Shown: positions 6,089-14,411 of the stretch, piece after piece
Numbering within the stretch: the stretch's first letter is position 1
Layout: the number at the start of each line of letters is the position of its first letter
DNA from: an uncultured beta proteobacterium
GTDB taxonomy: Bacteria; Pseudomonadota; Gammaproteobacteria; Burkholderiales; Burkholderiaceae_C
DNA length: 47,300 nt
Direction: 5' to 3'
Assembly (NCBI GenBank): GCA_903938815.1
Contig: CAJAES010000129.1
Span: forward strand, 1-47,300
The notes under the pieces: generated by a model
Seen by the model: only the letters and a program-made list of their open reading frames with translations
Database searches by the model: none
Told to the model about the DNA's origin: nothing
Position numbers and translations under genes: made by a program

Positions 6089-6416
6089 TGTTCGCGCACC
6101 CAAGGAGTCGATGGCTGACTTTGCCAGTGCCTGGCGTGCAGGAAAGCCCGAGAGGTCGGCGCGGATCAGCTTCGCTTCTCCTGAGCTTCTCTGGAAGGTT
6201 CTCACGGCCAAGCGTTGGGAACTGCTGAAAGTACTGTGCGTCGCTGGGCCCGTTTCCATCCGAGAGGCCGCGCGGCGTGTGGATCGGGATGTCAAGGCCG
6301 TCCACAGCGATGTGACGGCATTGCTCAGTGCTGGCGTGCTCGACCGGGCTGAAGGCGGCGGAATTGTGTTCCCGTACGAGGCTGTCAAGGTGGAGTTCCT
6401 GCTTCAGGCTGCATAG
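6069..6416 (+). CDS. TumA-like antitoxin, winged helix-turn-helix regulator
   Basis: This is a 115-residue protein with a GTG start inside the end of the truncated toxin frame. RWELLKVLCVAGPVSIREAA followed by RRVDRDVKAVHSDVTALLSA is a MarR-like winged helix of the HVO_A0114 group, which accompanies DUF6516 toxins. It should bind DNA and neutralise the toxin. With the toxin damaged it may survive as a lone regulator or an anti-addiction antitoxin. The 169 bases after it, up to fadH, show no gene or clear terminator. Confidence 0.75.
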   Translation: MKTVTLDVRAPKESMADFASAWRAGKPERSARISFASPELLWKVLTAKRWELLKVLCVAGPVSIREAARRVDRDVKAVHSDVTALLSAGVLDRAEGGGIVFPYEAVKVEFLLQAA

Positions 6417-6585
6417 CGCCTGCTGGGGAGGCGATGCCTGATGCGCCTTCACTTCTCATACCTTGGAACCGCCGATGGAGAGCAGGTCCGTTCGAGGGGC
6501 ACGGTTGAACGGCAGGGAGGAGATGCGATCGAACCGGCGGCGCTGAGCTCAACGCTCCCCCTGTGCTCCGCCACCCCGTCAGCCC

Positions 6586-8697
6586 TCAGATCGCCACGGC
6601 CAGCCGCGTCCCCTGGTCGATCGCCCGCTTCGCATCCAGCTCCCCCGCTTCCAGCGCCCCGCCAATCAGGTGCACCCTCACCCCGGCCGCTTCCAGCGGC
6701 GCCTGCAGTTCGCGCAGCGGCTCCTGGCCGGCGCACATCACGATGGTGTCCACCTCCAGCACGGTGCCGTCCTTGCGGCCCTCGCCGAAGCTGACGAACA
6801 AGCCCACGCGGCCGGGGTGGCCGGCCCCGCCCGTAACGCCGGGGACGTCGCCGATGCGCTCGTAGTTCACCCCCGACAGCATCTCCACCTGCTTCATCTT
6901 CAGCGCGGTGCGGTGGATCCAGCCCGTCGTCTTGCCCAGCGCCGCGCCGTGCTTGCCGGCGCGGCGCTGCAGCAGCAGCACCTCGCGCGCGGGTGGCTCG
7001 GGCTGCGCGCGCACCACGCCGCCGCGCTGGGTTTCGGGGTCGCCCACGCCCCACTCGCGCAGCCAGGCGGCCAGGTTGGTCGTGTGCGATGGCGCGCCCA
7101 GGTCGGCGCCGCCGGCCAGGTATTCCGCCACGTCGAAACCGATGCCGCCCGCGCCCACCACCGCCACCCGGCGGCCCACCGGCTTGCGGTGCAGCAGCAC
7201 GTCGATGTAGCTCAGCACCTGGGGGTGGTCCTGCCCGGGGATGCGCGCGTCGCGCGGGGTGACGCCAGTGGCCAGCACCACGGCATCGAAGCGCTGCGCT
7301 ACCAGGGCGGCTGCATCCACGCGCGCGCTCAGGTGCTGCTGCACGCCCGTGAGTTCCAGCCGCCGCGCAAAGTAGCGCAGGGTCTCGTCGAACTCTTCCT
7401 TGCCGGGGATGCGTGCCGCCATGTTGAACTGGCCGCCGATGCGCTCGGCCGCGTCGAACAGGTGCACCTCGTGCCCGCGTTCGGCCAGTGTGGTGGCGGC
7501 CGCCAGGCCGGCCGGGCCGGCGCCCACCACGGCATAGCGCTTGCGCGCCGGGGCGCGGACGATGCGAAGCTCGGTCTCGTGGCAGGCGCGCGGGTTGACC
7601 AGGCAGCTCGCGATGCGGTTGGCGAAGGCGTGGTCCAGGCAGGCCTGGTTGCAGGCGATGCAGGTGTTGATCTCGTCGCGGCGGCCCTGCGCGGCCTTGT
7701 TGACGAATTCGGCATCGGCCAGGAAGGGCCGCGCCAGGCTCACCATGTCGGCGTCGCCGCGCGCCAGCACTTCCTCGGCCACCTCGGGCATGTTCAGCCG
7801 GTTGCTGGCCACCACCGGGGTGTGGTTGCCTTCGGCCCGCAGTGCATCGCGCAGCTTGCGCGTCACCCAGGTGAAGGCCGCGCGCGGCACGCTGGTGGCG
7901 ATGGTGGGAATGCGCGCCTCGTGCCAGCCGATGCCGGTGTTCAGGAGGGTGGCGCCCGCGGCGCTGACGGCGCGCGCAAGCTCCAGCACCTCGGGCCAGG
8001 AGCTGCCGTCCGGGATCAGGTCGATCAGGCTGATGCGGTAGACGATGATGAAGTCCGGGCCCACGGCCTCGCGGATGCGGCGCACCACTTCCACGGGCAG
8101 GCGCATCCGGTTGGCGTAGCTGCCGCCCCACTCGTCGCTGCGCTGGTTGGTGTGGCCGACGAGGAACTGGTTGATCAGGTAGCCCTCGCTGCCCATCACC
8201 TCGACGCCGTCGTAGCCGGCATCGCGCGCCAGGCTGGCGCAGCGCACGAAGGCCTGGATCTGCCGCTCCACGCCGCGCGCGGAAAGCTCCCTCGGCGTGA
8301 AGGGCGAGATCGGGCTGCGGATGCGGCTGGGCGCCACGCAGAACGGGTGGTAGCCGTAGCGGCCCGTGTGCAGGATCTGCAGCGCGATGCGCCCGCCCTC
8401 GGTGTGCACCGCGTCTGTCACCTGCCGGTGCCGCCGCGCCGCGCCGGCCGTGGCCAGCGTGCCTGCGAAGGGCTTGGCCCAACCGGCGATGTTGGGCGCG
8501 AAGCCGCCCGTGACGATCAGGCCCACGCCGCCCCTGGCGCGCTCGGCATAGAACTCGGCCATGCGCGCAAAGTGCTTGCGGCCGTCTTCCAGGCCGGTGT
8601 GCATGCTGCCCATCAGCACCCGGTTCTTCAGCGTGGTGAAGCCCAGGTCGAGCGGGTTCAGGAGGTTCGGAAACGGCGTCGGGTTCATCGCCGGCAT
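6586..8697 (-). CDS. fadH: NADPH-dependent 2,4-dienoyl-CoA reductase
   Basis: This is a 703-residue flavoprotein that reduces 2,4-dienoyl-CoA during breakdown of unsaturated fatty acids with even-position double bonds. An old-yellow-enzyme barrel covers about residues 10-340 (catalytic His259 in GWHEARIPT). A 4Fe-4S cluster site follows with Cys346, 349, 353 and 365, then an FAD/NADPH two-nucleotide-binding half starting at VVGAGPAGLAAATTLAERG (about 390). Length and motif order are standard for FadH. Two starts are possible, 8697 and 8688 (MNPTPF); no clear ribosome binding site decides. It lies downstream of ptsI on the same strand, separated by a tandem repeat. Confidence 0.93.
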   Translation of the reverse strand: MPAMNPTPFPNLLNPLDLGFTTLKNRVLMGSMHTGLEDGRKHFARMAEFYAERARGGVGLIVTGGFAPNIAGWAKPFAGTLATAGAARRHRQVTDAVHTEGGRIALQILHTGRYGYHPFCVAPSRIRSPISPFTPRELSARGVERQIQAFVRCASLARDAGYDGVEVMGSEGYLINQFLVGHTNQRSDEWGGSYANRMRLPVEVVRRIREAVGPDFIIVYRISLIDLIPDGSSWPEVLELARAVSAAGATLLNTGIGWHEARIPTIATSVPRAAFTWVTRKLRDALRAEGNHTPVVASNRLNMPEVAEEVLARGDADMVSLARPFLADAEFVNKAAQGRRDEINTCIACNQACLDHAFANRIASCLVNPRACHETELRIVRAPARKRYAVVGAGPAGLAAATTLAERGHEVHLFDAAERIGGQFNMAARIPGKEEFDETLRYFARRLELTGVQQHLSARVDAAALVAQRFDAVVLATGVTPRDARIPGQDHPQVLSYIDVLLHRKPVGRRVAVVGAGGIGFDVAEYLAGGADLGAPSHTTNLAAWLREWGVGDPETQRGGVVRAQPEPPAREVLLLQRRAGKHGAALGKTTGWIHRTALKMKQVEMLSGVNYERIGDVPGVTGGAGHPGRVGLFVSFGEGRKDGTVLEVDTIVMCAGQEPLRELQAPLEAAGVRVHLIGGALEAGELDAKRAIDQGTRLAVAI

Positions 8698-8708
8698 GCT
8701 AGCTTGCC

Positions 8709-8763
8709 GCCGCTTCCCTGCCGCTTCCCTGCCGCTTCCCTGCCGCTTCCTTGCCGGTTCCGC
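8709..8763 (-). repeat. Tandem 11-bp repeats between ptsI and fadH
   Basis: On the minus strand the unit AGGGAAGCGGC (one copy AAGGAAGCGGC) is repeated four times head to tail at 8709-8752, with a decayed fifth copy to about 8763. It starts only a few bases after the ptsI stop codon. The same unit in the same orientation relative to the upstream gene occurs at 14234-14276. Confidence 0.85.
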
Positions 8764-8769
8764 GCCAGG

Positions 8770-10536
8770 TCAGTTCGGCACGGACCCGGCGAATGCCAGC
8801 GCGGCCTCGGCCGAAGGCGATTCCGCTCCCAGCACCCGCGCCACACCGGCCGCCAGGCGCCGCGTGTCGGCGCGCAGCACGCGCTGCTTGACCGAGGCCA
8901 CGCGCGAGGGGTGCATCGAGAAGCTGCGCAGGCCCATCGCCAGCAGAAGGTCGGTGAACGCCGGGTCGCCGGCCATTTCGCCGCACACGCACACGCTCTT
9001 GCCGGCGGCGTTGGCGCGCCGGATGGTGTGCTCGATCAGGTGCAGCACGGCCGGGTGCCAGGGGTCGTACAGGTGCGAGACGGCCTCGTCGGCGCGGTCG
9101 ATGGCCAGCGTGTACTGGATCAGGTCGTTCGTGCCGATCGAGACGAAGTCGAAGTGCGTCAGGAACTGGTCGATCATCAGCGCCGCGGCCGGCACCTCGA
9201 TCATCGCGCCCAGCTCCACCGGCCCGTAGGCGCGGCCGGCTTCGTCCAGCTGCGTGCGCGCGCGCGCCAGCGCCTCGAGCGTGGCGCGGATCTCCGACAC
9301 ATGCGCCACCATCGGAAACAGGATGCGCAGCTTGCCGAACGCGCTGGCGCGCAGCAGGGCGCGCAGTTGCTGGCGGAACATGCTGGGCTCGGCCAGGCTC
9401 CAGCGGATGGCGCGCAGGCCCAGCGCCGGGTTCAGCTGGTGCTCGTGGCGAAGCTCGCTGACGGACATGCGCTCCAGCGGCTTGTCGGCGCCGATGTCCA
9501 CGGTGCGGATGGTCACGGGCAGGCCGCCCATGGCCAGCACGGCGGCGCGGTAGGCCTCGAACTGCTCGTCCTCGTCGGGCAGGTCGCCGGCGCGGTTCAT
9601 GAACAGGAACTCGCTGCGGAACAGGCCCACGCCCACGGCGCCGGATGTCACCGCGGTGGGTGCGTCGTCGGGCAGCTCGATGTTGGCCAGCAGCTCGATG
9701 GCCTCGCCGTCCAGCGTGACGGCCGGCGTGTGGCGCAGGCGGTTCAGCCGCGCGCGCTCGAGCTCGCTCTGGCGCTGGCGGAAACGGTATTCCTCCAGCA
9801 CGATGGCGCTGGGGTTGACGATCACGACCCCGGCATCGCCGTCGATGACGACCCAGTCGTCCTGGCGGATCAGGCGGCTGGCCTCGCGTGCGCCCACCAC
9901 GGCCGGGATGTCCAGGCTGCGCGCCACGATGGCCGTGTGCGATGTGCGCCCGCCGACTTCGGTGACGAAGCCGGTGAACACGCTGCCCTTGAAGTGCAGC
10001 ATGTCGGCGGGCGCCACATCGTTGGCCACCAGCACCAGCGGGTCTTCGCCGGCGAAGTCGCGCGCCTGCGCGCTGAGCGAAGGCGCCACGTCGCCGTCGT
10101 GCGCCATGTGGCGCAGCAGCCGCTCGACCACCTGTTCGAGGTCGGCCTTGCGCTCGCGCAGGTAGTCGTCCTCCATCTCGTCGAACTGCCGCGCTAGCAC
10201 TTCCAGCTGGGCCGACAGCGCCCACTCTGCGTTGTAGTGCCGCTCGACGATCCAGTGCTTGGTGGCGAGGATGAGCGCGTCGTCGTGCAGCAGCATCAGG
10301 TGCACGTCCAGCAGCGCCGAGATCTCGGCGGGTGCTTCGGCTGGCAGGTCGCGCTGCAGCGCACCGATCTCGGCCGCGACGGCATCTCGCGCCTGCCGCA
10401 GGCGCTGGATCTCGTGCTCGGCGCGCTCCGCCGGCACGTAGTAGTGGGCCACGTCGACGCGGCTCGAGGCCACCAGCATCGCCCGGCCGATGGCCACCCC
10501 GCGGGAGACGGGCATGCCGAAGACCTGGATGCTCAT
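8770..10536 (-). CDS. ptsI: Phosphoenolpyruvate-protein phosphotransferase (PTS Enzyme I)
   Basis: This is a 588-residue protein. It transfers phosphate from PEP to HPr. The active histidine is His200 in EVGGRTSHTAIVAR. The PEP-binding barrel contains GVGLFRSEFLFM, the substrate loop IRTVDIGADKPL and the catalytic cysteine region GKSVCVCGEMAGDP near residue 507. The length is normal. It follows ptsH with 8 bases between. With EIIA upstream but no EIIB or EIIC genes nearby, this PTS branch is likely regulatory, as in other Burkholderiales; that part is inference. Confidence 0.95.
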   Translation of the reverse strand: MSIQVFGMPVSRGVAIGRAMLVASSRVDVAHYYVPAERAEHEIQRLRQARDAVAAEIGALQRDLPAEAPAEISALLDVHLMLLHDDALILATKHWIVERHYNAEWALSAQLEVLARQFDEMEDDYLRERKADLEQVVERLLRHMAHDGDVAPSLSAQARDFAGEDPLVLVANDVAPADMLHFKGSVFTGFVTEVGGRTSHTAIVARSLDIPAVVGAREASRLIRQDDWVVIDGDAGVVIVNPSAIVLEEYRFRQRQSELERARLNRLRHTPAVTLDGEAIELLANIELPDDAPTAVTSGAVGVGLFRSEFLFMNRAGDLPDEDEQFEAYRAAVLAMGGLPVTIRTVDIGADKPLERMSVSELRHEHQLNPALGLRAIRWSLAEPSMFRQQLRALLRASAFGKLRILFPMVAHVSEIRATLEALARARTQLDEAGRAYGPVELGAMIEVPAAALMIDQFLTHFDFVSIGTNDLIQYTLAIDRADEAVSHLYDPWHPAVLHLIEHTIRRANAAGKSVCVCGEMAGDPAFTDLLLAMGLRSFSMHPSRVASVKQRVLRADTRRLAAGVARVLGAESPSAEAALAFAGSVPN

Positions 10537-10544
10537 GGGCTGCC

Positions 10545-10814
10545 TTACTCGCCTTCGCCGAACTTGTCGGTGATCATGTTGCGGATGCCGTCCATCGCGG
10601 TCTGCTCGTCGGGCCCGTCGGTCTCGATCTCGATCTCGGTGCCCAGGCCCGCGGCCAGCATCATCACGCCCATGATGCTCTTGGCGTTCACGCGCCGGCC
10701 GTTGCGGCTGAGGTGAACCTCGCTCTTGAAGGAGCCCGCGAGCTTGGTGAGCTTGGCCGATGCGCGCGCATGCAGCCCGAGCCTATTGCTGATGGTGATG
10801 GTCGACTTGATCAC
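10545..10814 (-). CDS. ptsH: Phosphocarrier protein HPr
   Basis: This is an 89-residue protein. His15 in RLGLHARAS is the phosphate-carrying residue, and Ser46 in NAKSIMGVMML is the conserved regulatory site. That serine is the target of HPr kinase in bacteria that have it. It carries phosphate from Enzyme I to the EIIA next door. Its start lies 32 bases inside the end of the EIIA gene, so the two should be translated in a coupled way. Confidence 0.95.
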   Translation of the reverse strand: MIKSTITISNRLGLHARASAKLTKLAGSFKSEVHLSRNGRRVNAKSIMGVMMLAAGLGTEIEIETDGPDEQTAMDGIRNMITDKFGEGE

Positions 10815-11232
10815 AGGGGATGGGGGTGTTGCTCTGGTTCTGGGGGCGCGCCGGGGAGATCTGCATCACCCCCTGCGTGGCACCGCCGACGGCCCTGGCC
10901 ACCAGGGCCTCCAGCGGTTCGTCGGCATAGCAGAGTGTGCGCCACAGCATGGGCACGTTGACGCCTGCCACCACGCGCACGTGCAGCGGGTCGGACAGCA
11001 GAAGCGCGGCATTGCAGGGCGTGGCGCCGAAGACGTCGGTCAGCACGAGCCAGTCGGGCTCGGTGCCGCCGGCCATCAGCGCGCGGGCTTCGTCGCGCAC
11101 CTGCTCGGGGGTGGCGCCGGGGCCGACATCCAGCGCCACGACGGCGTGGCCGCAGTCGGCATAGACGTGCCCCGCCACGGCCTTCAGTGCGGTGGCCAAC
11201 GGGGCGTGGGCGACGATCAGGACTGCGGGCAT
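10783..11232 (-). CDS. PTS EIIA component, mannose (fructose-permease IIA) family
   Basis: This is a 149-residue protein from ATG 11232. PAVLIVAHAPLATALKAVAG at the N-terminus carries the phosphorylated His9 of the EIIA-Man fold. TDVFGATPCNAALLL and VVAGVNVPMLWRTL are the other conserved segments. The end is stretched by about ten residues into ptsH and finishes with an odd DHHHQQ tail. The permease domains are absent, so the protein probably serves as a phosphorylation sensor rather than in sugar uptake. Confidence 0.88.
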   Translation of the reverse strand: MPAVLIVAHAPLATALKAVAGHVYADCGHAVVALDVGPGATPEQVRDEARALMAGGTEPDWLVLTDVFGATPCNAALLLSDPLHVRVVAGVNVPMLWRTLCYADEPLEALVARAVGGATQGVMQISPARPQNQSNTPIPCDQVDHHHQQ

Positions 11233-11243
11233 GGTCCGGTCGA

Positions 11244-12422
11244 TTATGCGCGGCGCCACAGGAACCAGGCATACGCCGCGGCGCACAGCAGCCCGAAGCC
11301 GCCGAAGGCCGCCTGGTAGGCCGCCACGGTGTCCATGCCCGTGGCGCGCAGCGCGTCCAGCGCGAGGCCGATGCCCCATTGCACGCTGAAGACGCCGCCG
11401 AAGATGACGAGGTTGTAGGCCGACAGCGCCCGGCCCGCGTGCGCCGCCGGGAACGCCTGCCCGACGGCCGGCTGGCTGAGCGACACGCAGGTGCTGGCCA
11501 CGCACCAGGCTGCCCAGGCGCCCGCCCCTGCGGCGGGCCCGGCCCAGACGATGCCCGCCAGCAGCGCCAGCGCCAGCGGCATGCCCCAGGTCAGCACGCC
11601 CAGCGCGTGCACGCCGCGCGCGGCCAGCCTGGGCATCACGGCGCCCCAGGCCAGGAAGGTGAAGAGCATCGCGAGGTTGATGACGAAGAGCCCGCCGGCC
11701 GCGGCCTGCGGCGAGCCGCCGCCCACCTCGGTCAGCCACGGGCCCGCCCACAGGGCCTGCACGGCGACCATGCCGCCGTACTGCATGAAGGCCAGCGGCG
11801 CCAGGCGGATGAACAGCGGGTGGCGCACGATGGCTGCGTAGCCGCCGTCGGCCTGCCCGGGCGCGGGTGCCGTGACCTCGTCGCGCGGCACCAGCCACAG
11901 CATGACCGTCATCGACAGCGCCAGCAGCGCCGCCAGCGCCACGAACAGGCCGCGCCAGCCCAGCAGCGGGAGCATCCACTGCACGGGCAGTGTCGAGGCC
12001 AGCATGCCCAGCGAGCCCGTCATCAGCATCCAGGAGTTGGCGCGCAGCTGCGCGCCGGGCGTGAAGCGCCTGCGGTAGGCTGTCAGCGGCGCCATCAGGC
12101 AGGCCGCCACCCCCATGCCGATCAAAACCCGGGCGGCCAGCAGGCCCGGCAGGCCTTCGGCCCGCGCGAACAGCAGGCAGCCCGCCACGGCCAGCAGCAT
12201 CAGCGCGAACTGCACGCGGCGCGGGCCCCAGCGGTCCAGCGCGCTGCCCAGCGGCAGCTGCAGCATCGCGAAGCCGAAGAAGTAGGCGCCGGCCAGCAGG
12301 CCCAGGTCGCCGGCGCCCAGCGCCAGCTCGGCGCTGAACGACGGCGCCAGCGTGGCCGTGACGGCGCGCAGCAGGGCCGACAGGAAGTACGCGAAGGCAA
12401 AGCCGATGAAGATCGGCGTCAC
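11244..12422 (-). CDS. Major facilitator superfamily transporter
   Basis: This is about 392 residues with about twelve hydrophobic segments, so an inner-membrane protein. GSALDRWGPRRVQFAL between segments 2 and 3 is the MFS signature loop. The substrate cannot be told from sequence. I prefer the GTG at 12422 (MTPIFIGFAFAY), which puts the first helix at the N-terminus; an ATG at 12476 in the same frame would add 18 hydrophilic residues and overlap the upstream lipoprotein gene more. It ends 11 bases before the EIIA gene, so it is probably in the same transcript. Confidence 0.85.
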   Translation of the reverse strand: MTPIFIGFAFAYFLSALLRAVTATLAPSFSAELALGAGDLGLLAGAYFFGFAMLQLPLGSALDRWGPRRVQFALMLLAVAGCLLFARAEGLPGLLAARVLIGMGVAACLMAPLTAYRRRFTPGAQLRANSWMLMTGSLGMLASTLPVQWMLPLLGWRGLFVALAALLALSMTVMLWLVPRDEVTAPAPGQADGGYAAIVRHPLFIRLAPLAFMQYGGMVAVQALWAGPWLTEVGGGSPQAAAGGLFVINLAMLFTFLAWGAVMPRLAARGVHALGVLTWGMPLALALLAGIVWAGPAAGAGAWAAWCVASTCVSLSQPAVGQAFPAAHAGRALSAYNLVIFGGVFSVQWGIGLALDALRATGMDTVAAYQAAFGGFGLLCAAAYAWFLWRRA

Positions 12423-12435
12423 GGGGCGGGCCGCC

Positions 12436-12972
12436 TCATGGCGCGCGCAGGCCGCCGAAGAAGACCTCCAGCCCATCGGCGGGCAGGCGCGCGCCGATGG
12501 CAGTGGCCTGGAAGACGCGCGTGCCCTTGGCGAAGACCGCCACCTGCTCCTGCACCGCCACGCCGTCGCTGCGCTTGCCTTCCAGCGCGACCCGCCCTGT
12601 GGCCGTGCTGGGCGTGGCCCCTTCCACTGCCAGCGGCAGCGTGCGCGGCGCGCCGGCGCCGATGTTGGCAGCCGCGCTCAGGCGCAGCTCGTCCAGTGCC
12701 CGGCCCACGCGCGCGGGGTCGGCCAGGTCGGTGAAGGCCAGCGCCCAGGTGGTGTCGTCGGCGGTGCACGCGTACAGCGTGAGCAGCACTTCGCCGCCGG
12801 CCAGCTGCACCTTGCGGGCATGTGTGGTGGGCTTGCAGGGGAACATGGCCACCGCGCCGCTGCCCTCGGGCCGGATCTCGCGCCAATCCAATGCGGGGCT
12901 GCAGGCCGTCAGCCCGGCGCAGAGGGTCAGGGCGGCCGGGACGGCCAGGAAAAATGCTCGCATCCGGTGCAT
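12436..12972 (-). CDS. Predicted lipoprotein of unknown function
   Basis: This is a 178-residue protein. A signal sequence ends in the lipobox LTAC (residues 21-24), so it should be lipid-anchored. The mature part contains FPCKPTTHARKVQLAGGEVL and two further cysteines, and looks like a small beta-rich domain; I do not recognise it. Two starts (12972 and 12963) fit. Its start is only about 11-20 bases from the divergent CoA-transferase start, so the two promoters must overlap or reach into the opposing genes. Confidence 0.72.
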   Translation of the reverse strand: MHRMRAFFLAVPAALTLCAGLTACSPALDWREIRPEGSGAVAMFPCKPTTHARKVQLAGGEVLLTLYACTADDTTWALAFTDLADPARVGRALDELRLSAAANIGAGAPRTLPLAVEGATPSTATGRVALEGKRSDGVAVQEQVAVFAKGTRVFQATAIGARLPADGLEVFFGGLRAP

Positions 12973-12983
12973 TATCCGGGCCC

Positions 12984-14219
12984 ATGACCGATCTCCCGAC
13001 CCCTGGCGCGCTCCAAGGCGTGCGCATCCTCGATCTCTCCCGCGTGCTGGCCGGCCCCTGGTGCACCCAGACCCTGGCCGATCTCGGCGCCGACGTCATC
13101 AAGGTCGAGCGCCCCGGGGCGGGTGACGACACCCGCGGCTGGGGCCCGCCCTTCCTGAAGGACGAAATCGGGCGCGACACCGCCGAGGCCGCCTACTACC
13201 TGGGCGCCAACCGCAACAAGCGCAGCATCACCATCGACCTGGCCCACCCCGAAGGCCAGGCGCTGGTGCGCCGGCTGGCTGCGCAGTGCGACGTGATGGT
13301 CGAGAACTTCAAGGTGGGCGACATGGGCCGCTACGGGCTGGATTCCGCCACCATGCGGGCGCTGAACCCGCGCCTGGTCTACTGCTCGATCACCGGCTTC
13401 GGCCAGACCGGCCCCTACCGCGACCGCGCCGGCTACGACTACGCCATCCAGGGCATCGGCGGCCTCATGAGCGTGACCGGCGAGCGCGACGACCTGCCCG
13501 GCGGCGGCCCGCAGAAGGTGGGCGTGGCGGTGGCCGACCTCTTCACGGGCATGTACGCCACGGTGGGCATCCTGGCCGCGCTGCGCCACCGCGACGCCAC
13601 CGGCGAAGGCCAGGACGTCGACATGGCCCTGCTCGACACGCAGGTGGCCATGCTGGCCAACCTGGGCGCGAACTACCTGGTCACGCGCCAGCCTCCGAAG
13701 CGGGTGGGCAACGCGCATCAGAACATCGTGCCGTATCAGGTCTTCGAGGTGGCGGACGGCCACATGATCCTGGCGGTGGGCAACGACGGGCAGTTCGAGA
13801 AGTTCTGCGCCGTCGCCGGGCGGCCCGACCTGCCCGCCGACCCGCGCTTCACGAAGAACGCCGAACGCGTGCGCCACCGCGCCGTGCTGGTGCCGCTGCT
13901 GGCCGAGCTGATGCGCCAGCGCCCGAAGGCCGAGTGGCTGGCGGCGCTGGAGGCCGCCAAGGTGCCTTGCGGCGCCATCAATGACCTGGGCGAGGTCTTT
14001 GCCGACCCCCACGTGCAGGCCCGCGGGATGACGAGCCGGGTCGCGCACCCACTGGCCGGGTCGATGGAACTGGTGTCCAGCCCGCTGAAACTCTCGGCCA
14101 CGCCCGTGACGACGCGCCGCGCGCCGCCCCTGCTGGGGCAGCACACCGACGAGGTGCTGGCCGAGTTCGGCCTGCCGCCCGACGAGCGCGAGCGGCTGCG
14201 GCATCTGGGCGTCATCTGA
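12984..14219 (+). CDS. CaiB/BaiF family (class III) CoA-transferase
   Basis: This is a 411-residue protein. GVRILDLSRVLAGPWCTQTL at the N-terminus, NRNKRSITIDL, VENFKVGDMGRYGL and GHMILAVGNDGQF are family hallmarks. The catalytic Asp is Asp185 in VAVADLFTGMYA. It moves CoA between carboxylic acids as an intertwined dimer in the cytoplasm. Relatives act on carnitine, formate/oxalate, succinate/(iso)itaconate and many other acids, so the substrate is open. The ATG at 12984 has no good ribosome binding site. A tandem repeat follows its stop. Confidence 0.92.
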   Translation: MTDLPTPGALQGVRILDLSRVLAGPWCTQTLADLGADVIKVERPGAGDDTRGWGPPFLKDEIGRDTAEAAYYLGANRNKRSITIDLAHPEGQALVRRLAAQCDVMVENFKVGDMGRYGLDSATMRALNPRLVYCSITGFGQTGPYRDRAGYDYAIQGIGGLMSVTGERDDLPGGGPQKVGVAVADLFTGMYATVGILAALRHRDATGEGQDVDMALLDTQVAMLANLGANYLVTRQPPKRVGNAHQNIVPYQVFEVADGHMILAVGNDGQFEKFCAVAGRPDLPADPRFTKNAERVRHRAVLVPLLAELMRQRPKAEWLAALEAAKVPCGAINDLGEVFADPHVQARGMTSRVAHPLAGSMELVSSPLKLSATPVTTRRAPPLLGQHTDEVLAEFGLPPDERERLRHLGVI

Positions 14220-14233
14220 GCGGCGGGGCGGGC

Positions 14234-14276
14234 AGGGAAGCGGCAGGTAAGCGGCAGGGACAGTGGCAAGGACAGC
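14234..14276 (+). repeat. Tandem repeats downstream of the CoA-transferase gene
   Basis: Units AGGGAAGCGGC (14234-14244), AGGTAAGCGGC (14245-14255), AGGGACAGTGGC (14256-14267) and a partial AAGGACAGC follow the stop codon by about 14 bases. This is a decayed copy of the 8709-8763 array, again in sense orientation to the gene before it. The rest of this intergenic stretch, to 14411, shows nothing further that I can support. Confidence 0.75.
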
Positions 14277-14411
14277 CCCCGGAGACTCCGGGCCGGTTAC
14301 GAAACTGACGCATTTGCTTACATTCCGGCAGGCCTGACCCCGGATTCACGGGGAACGCGCGCAAGCGGCCCGGGCCCACACTGTGCCCTGAACCACAGGA
14401 GCACTTCAGTC

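Noticed and set aside
8709..8763. CRISPR-like repeat array
   Set aside because: The 11-base units are directly adjacent with no spacers, and there are no cas genes.
6670..10197. A 1175-codon forward open frame opposite fadH and ptsI
   Set aside because: It is a GC-driven shadow of two certain genes on the other strand; its sequence is His/Arg/Ala-rich low complexity with no family match.
12419..12439. ATG overlapping the lipoprotein stop (ATGA) as the MFS transporter start
   Set aside because: That ATG is out of frame with the transporter; the in-frame candidates are GTG 12422 and ATG 12476.
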